IMG/VR virus record: IMGVR_UViG_3300042691_008185
Location: 1 to 24,365 of that record
DNA: 24,365 nt
Direction: 5' to 3' (one strand)
DNA from: a virus
The stretch's first letter is position 1; each line of letters begins with the position of its first letter. The position numbers and the translations under genes were made by a program. Below the pieces are notes generated by a model that was given only the letters and a program-made list of their open reading frames with translations, was not told the origin of the DNA and did no database searches. Positions 20,737 to 24,365 of the stretch are shown piece after piece.

Positions 20737-23390
20737 TGGCAGAAGGTAAGGCATTAGGCAAAGAAGATTTATTCGTCAATGGTTTGTTTGACGATGCTAA
20801 GAGGGGAGCAACGGAACTATTAGCAGTAATCAAAGAAACGCAAGATACGATTAGGGGTTCGATATCGGCTCAAAAGGAGTTTGTGTCTACGTTTAAGGCT
20901 AAGAGCTATGACGATGTGAAGCAGTTGAATCAGGCAATGGCTGAAACCAATCAACTTATTAAGCAACAAGAGCAACTAACAAAGGCTGAATTGGTGGTGG
21001 CGCAACAAGCAGAAAAACTTAATCAACAAAAGCTAAAGACACAACAAGAGGAAATAAAAACAGCATCATTAGCAGAAAAACAAAATAGAGCCACAGAGCG
21101 CAGTTTAAATTCTTTGAATGGTGAATATACTAAAGGTGTAAAACAGCTCGCAGAAATAAAAAAACAGCTAAAAGAATTAGAGTTTACAGGTCGAAACAAT
21201 GGCAAACTTTATAAGCAACTAGGGAAGGAGTTCGAGGAACTAGATAAAAAGGTTCGAAAGGCAGAAGAAGGCGTTGGTGAATTTCAAAGGAACGTAGGTA
21301 ACTATCCAAATGCTGTCAAAGAATTAAAGGCTCTCAATCGTGAGATGCAAAACATGGAAGTTGGCACGGCTGAATTTGAAAAAGCAGCTAAGAAAGCGGG
21401 TGCATTGCGCGACCAAATAAAGGATGCTAAAGAAGCGACAGCGGTATTTGCTAACGAAAGCAAAACAGCTCAAGCAAGTACAGCATTTGGGCAAATGTTA
21501 GGGTCAATAAAGGATTTAGATTTTAAAGATGCAGCCGACAAAGCAAAAGTATTTTCAAGCGTTATAAGTTCTATTTCTTTGACAGAGGTAGTATCGGGGT
21601 TAAAGAATTTAGGTGTAGCATTATTAAATGTTGGTAAGGCATTATTATTTAATCCTCTTACTTTACTTGCGGCGGCGGTTGCGGCGGTTGTGTATGTAGT
21701 GTATGATTTAATCGAAGCTAATAGACAATTAGATGCAGGATTAGAAGAAAATAGAAAGACTATTGAAGCTAATAATGAATCGTATAAAAAATATGCTAAT
21801 GCCCATGCTGAATATGTTGTGAAAATGGCCGTTGCATTAGGTAAATTATCTAAGGCTCAAGGTGAATTAAAGCTTTCAGAATTAAAAAATAATAATGAAA
21901 GGATAGATTTAGCTAAGAAATTTGCAGAGCAAAAAATAAAATTAGCGAAAGACTTAGAGGTTGACATCACACAACTTGAAAATGGTCGGGCAAATGAAAG
22001 CTATACTGGAGATTACAAGCAAATGCAAAGAAATATAGCATTTAATAAAGGTATTATAGACCTAGAAAAATCACAAGCATTAGAAAGAAAAGGATTACTA
22101 CAATCACAACAAGATGAAATAAACTTGATGAAGCAAGAAAATGACAATGAGGAAAAGGCTAAGAAAAAAGAGCAACTAGAGAAAGAAAAAAAAGAAAATG
22201 ATGCAGCATTAAAACGAATAAAGGAACATGAGGCAGCCGTTTACAAAGCCAGAGCGGCTGCAAGAAAAAAAGAGTTTGATGACTTATGGAAACAAGTTCA
22301 AAAAGATACGGAAGACTTAAACAATTATATCACAGAGCAACAAGTAAAGTCTATTGATAACGAAGTAGAGCGCAAGAAAGCAGAAGCAAAAAGGATATAC
22401 GATTTAAAAGTAAAAGAAATTGAAAACTCTAAAGCATTAGAGGAAACCAAAGCAGCAGCATTAATTGAGGCAGCACGAAGGTTAAAAAAAGCATTAGAGG
22501 ATATTGACAAAGAGGCTGACGACAACAAGGATAAAGCAGATGCCAAGCGCCAAGAGAAAAGAGCAAAAGCAGCGCAAAAAGATTTTAAAGAAAAGTGGGA
22601 TGACTATCAAAAGGATGTTGACAAACAAAAAAAAGCAACTCAAGAACAAATAGCACAACTTGATAAGTTAGAAAAAGCGGTTGAGGCTGGATTCCAAAAG
22701 AGAAATAAAATAGCTAATGACTACTTAGACCGCGAAACGCAAGCAAATCAAAAAGCTATTGAGGCCCAAGAGCGACTAGCTGAACGTGGACTAGATAACA
22801 CACTTGCATTCGAGAAAGAGAAAGCAGCTAAGTTAGAACTAGAGAAACGTAGACAGCAAGAGAAAGAGGTTCGTCAACAAAAGATATTTGCTTTCTATCA
22901 ACTATTTTCAAGCTATGCAAAGACAGACCCTAACACAGCACTACAAAAGGCAATCGTTGACACGGCACTTGCAGAGGTAATCAGCGGTGCATTCATTGAA
23001 GGTACTGAAAATGTAGGGCGTGACTTGCAAGGAAACAAGGTTCACAACGGCACGGATGGATACGTTGTGGCGGTGGATGGAAACGAACGAATATTTAATC
23101 CTTCACAAAATGCTAAGATAGGTAACATATCAAATGAGGATGCAGCGCAAATACTACATGACTATCAAAAGGGAGTGCTATTTAATTATGGTAACATCGA
23201 GCAACCTAAAGGCGTATTGATTAATCAAAATATTGAGCTAAGAGAAACAAATAATCTTTTGAAGCAATTACTATCGGTAACGAATAATAAGCCTGTACAT
23301 CAAACGAATATTGACAATTTAGGCAATATAGTTCACGCCGAGATTAGAAATGGAATTGCTAAAGTAACCACACATCGCAGAAGGATATGA
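20736..23390 (+). CDS. Tape measure protein
   Basis: The largest protein of the window (884 aa) is mostly coiled coil: residues about 30-270 and 360-740 are rich in Q, K, E and A. A hydrophobic segment at about 288-325 (VALLNVGKALLFNPLTLLAAAVAAVVYVVYDLI, shown here only in part as a membrane-like stretch) would insert in or cross the host membrane during DNA delivery. The C-terminal part (AFIEGTENVGRD, VVAVDGNERIFNPSQNAKIGN) matches the usual tape measure ending. At about 0.15 nm per residue it predicts a tail of roughly 130 nm. It sits between a chaperone candidate and a distal tail gene. Confidence 0.9.
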   Translation: MAEGKALGKEDLFVNGLFDDAKRGATELLAVIKETQDTIRGSISAQKEFVSTFKAKSYDDVKQLNQAMAETNQLIKQQEQLTKAELVVAQQAEKLNQQKLKTQQEEIKTASLAEKQNRATERSLNSLNGEYTKGVKQLAEIKKQLKELEFTGRNNGKLYKQLGKEFEELDKKVRKAEEGVGEFQRNVGNYPNAVKELKALNREMQNMEVGTAEFEKAAKKAGALRDQIKDAKEATAVFANESKTAQASTAFGQMLGSIKDLDFKDAADKAKVFSSVISSISLTEVVSGLKNLGVALLNVGKALLFNPLTLLAAAVAAVVYVVYDLIEANRQLDAGLEENRKTIEANNESYKKYANAHAEYVVKMAVALGKLSKAQGELKLSELKNNNERIDLAKKFAEQKIKLAKDLEVDITQLENGRANESYTGDYKQMQRNIAFNKGIIDLEKSQALERKGLLQSQQDEINLMKQENDNEEKAKKKEQLEKEKKENDAALKRIKEHEAAVYKARAAARKKEFDDLWKQVQKDTEDLNNYITEQQVKSIDNEVERKKAEAKRIYDLKVKEIENSKALEETKAAALIEAARRLKKALEDIDKEADDNKDKADAKRQEKRAKAAQKDFKEKWDDYQKDVDKQKKATQEQIAQLDKLEKAVEAGFQKRNKIANDYLDRETQANQKAIEAQERLAERGLDNTLAFEKEKAAKLELEKRRQQEKEVRQQKIFAFYQLFSSYAKTDPNTALQKAIVDTALAEVISGAFIEGTENVGRDLQGNKVHNGTDGYVVAVDGNERIFNPSQNAKIGNISNEDAAQILHDYQKGVLFNYGNIEQPKGVLINQNIELRETNNLLKQLLSVTNNKPVHQTNIDNLGNIVHAEIRNGIAKVTTHRRRI

Positions 23391-24365
23391 ATCAACTAAA
23401 TTTTTACCTCAATAATCAGAAGGTTAATCCACCAAAGAACTGGCGTGAGTTAGGCATTGAATGTAACTTTCAAGACGGCGAGTTCAAGAGCAGTCAAGTA
23501 ACGATTAATGATTGGGACTTTGTGCGCGAGAACATTGATTTATTGCAGCAATGGATATTTTCGGGTTACATCATGGAGGGTATGGGCTTTAGGATTGAGG
23601 CGGTGCGCGAATCTGACGGCCAAGTAATACCTGTTTTGGATGGATATATTGACTTGACTGACGATGCAATCTTTGATGAGTATTCCATCCAAGCCAAGAG
23701 CAAAGAAAAGTATTCTATTGATTGGATTAATGACACGGCGGCGGGCTTTGGATTTGACTATTTAGCAAGCCCAGAAGTGGGCCTAATTACTGATGCCGAC
23801 TACATAAATATTCCTTATGTTATTTCGGCTATTCCTAACTACAAAGAAACAGCTATTGCGATGGTATCACTTACCTTTGTAGGGCAGTCACTTTATGCGG
23901 CGGGAAGGGATTTGTTAGCGACGTTATCGGCATTAGCAACAGACCCTTTATCGTATGGTCAGATATTTGCGTTGGTAGTTCAGATAGTAAAGTTTGTGGC
24001 TATGTTAGTGGCTATGTTGCTATTGATAAAGCAGATGTTCAACTTGCTTATTCAGCCTGTGAAGTATCACAAAGCAATGAAGCTAAGAACACTATTCGAA
24101 AAGGGATGTCAATATTTAGGTTTGACTTTTGATAGCACGGTTGTTCCTAGCGATTGGGTAATATTACCTAAGAAGTTCAGAGTGCCACCGTCAACAACTA
24201 ATGCTTATGACTTTGGTATGATAGGGGCGTTAACTACATCGGAGTTCCCACAATTTGGATATCCTAAGGATATGACGTTTTCGGACTTCATCATTAAGAT
24301 GAAAGACTTATTCAATGGTAAGGTGTTGATGAATAGTTCAACTGGTAATATGCGATTTGAGCGCA
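23387..24365 (+). CDS. Distal tail / baseplate-type protein, 3' end outside window
   Basis: The ATG overlaps the tape measure stop codon (ATGA). The frame is open for 326 codons to the window end. It begins MNQLNFYLNNQKVNPPKNWR and has a distal-tail-like N-terminal part (VLDGYIDLTDDAIFDEYSI). A strongly hydrophobic segment follows at about 190-217 (FALVVQIVKFVAMLVAMLLLI), which is unusual for a tail-tip protein. The last part (DFGMIGALTTSEFPQFGYPKDMTFSDFI) looks globular again. Position suggests tail tip or hub; function is inferred from order. Confidence 0.65.
   Translation, partial: MNQLNFYLNNQKVNPPKNWRELGIECNFQDGEFKSSQVTINDWDFVRENIDLLQQWIFSGYIMEGMGFRIEAVRESDGQVIPVLDGYIDLTDDAIFDEYSIQAKSKEKYSIDWINDTAAGFGFDYLASPEVGLITDADYINIPYVISAIPNYKETAIAMVSLTFVGQSLYAAGRDLLATLSALATDPLSYGQIFALVVQIVKFVAMLVAMLLLIKQMFNLLIQPVKYHKAMKLRTLFEKGCQYLGLTFDSTVVPSDWVILPKKFRVPPSTTNAYDFGMIGALTTSEFPQFGYPKDMTFSDFIIKMKDLFNGKVLMNSSTGNMRFER

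Overview
The window is part of the genome of a tailed phage or prophage. It has a head and tail block with a non-contractile plan: terminase, HK97-type portal, protease and capsid, a tail-tube candidate and an 884-residue tape measure, with no sheath seen. It most likely belongs to a siphovirus of a Bacteroidota host. The DNA is AT-rich. Many gene starts are preceded by the Bacteroidota-type -7 box TAnnTTTG, and several products resemble families common in Bacteroidota phages (DUF6291, DUF6712-like connector, DUF6378). No integrase, lysis gene, tRNA or CRISPR array is visible, and both ends cut through genes.

Layout. 1-724: three small leftward genes of unknown function, the first cut by the window edge. 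725-883: divergent promoter region. 884-2474: recombination cassette of ERF annealing protein, YqaJ/lambda-exo-like nuclease and SSB. 2476-2630: a probable structured RNA with its own promoter and terminator, ending 2 bases before the next start codon. 2633-5720: replication block of a DUF6291 protein, a DnaB-N-like protein, a separate RecA/AAA_25-like ATPase, a small unknown protein and NinG. 5816-7368: five small early genes, one with a DnaJ-like zinc domain. 7478-11981: an AT-rich accessory block with a DUF6378 protein, an SGNH-type protein, a protein resembling alpha-glutamyl/putrescinyl-thymine pyrophosphorylases, a MazG-like pyrophosphohydrolase and a thymidylate-synthase/hydroxymethylase-like enzyme. 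I read this as a candidate system for making and decorating a modified DNA base. 12017-24365: packaging, head and tail genes in standard order.

Regulation. Three transcription units (starting at 5816, 7478 and 10331) lie behind nearly identical 71-bp promoter/operator elements. Each has a 17-bp palindrome and a second dyad over the -33 region. A reduced version precedes the ERF gene. Two of these units also share the first 17 codons of otherwise unrelated proteins. In the late region, three genes have a -7 box ending 4-5 bases before the ATG, which predicts leaderless or nearly leaderless mRNAs.

No stretch over 300 bases lacks a gene. The longest gaps (725-883, 2475-2632, 5721-5815, 7369-7477, 8009-8087, 10233-10330, 10670-10758) hold regulatory DNA or hairpins as listed; I see nothing convincing in 10670-10758.
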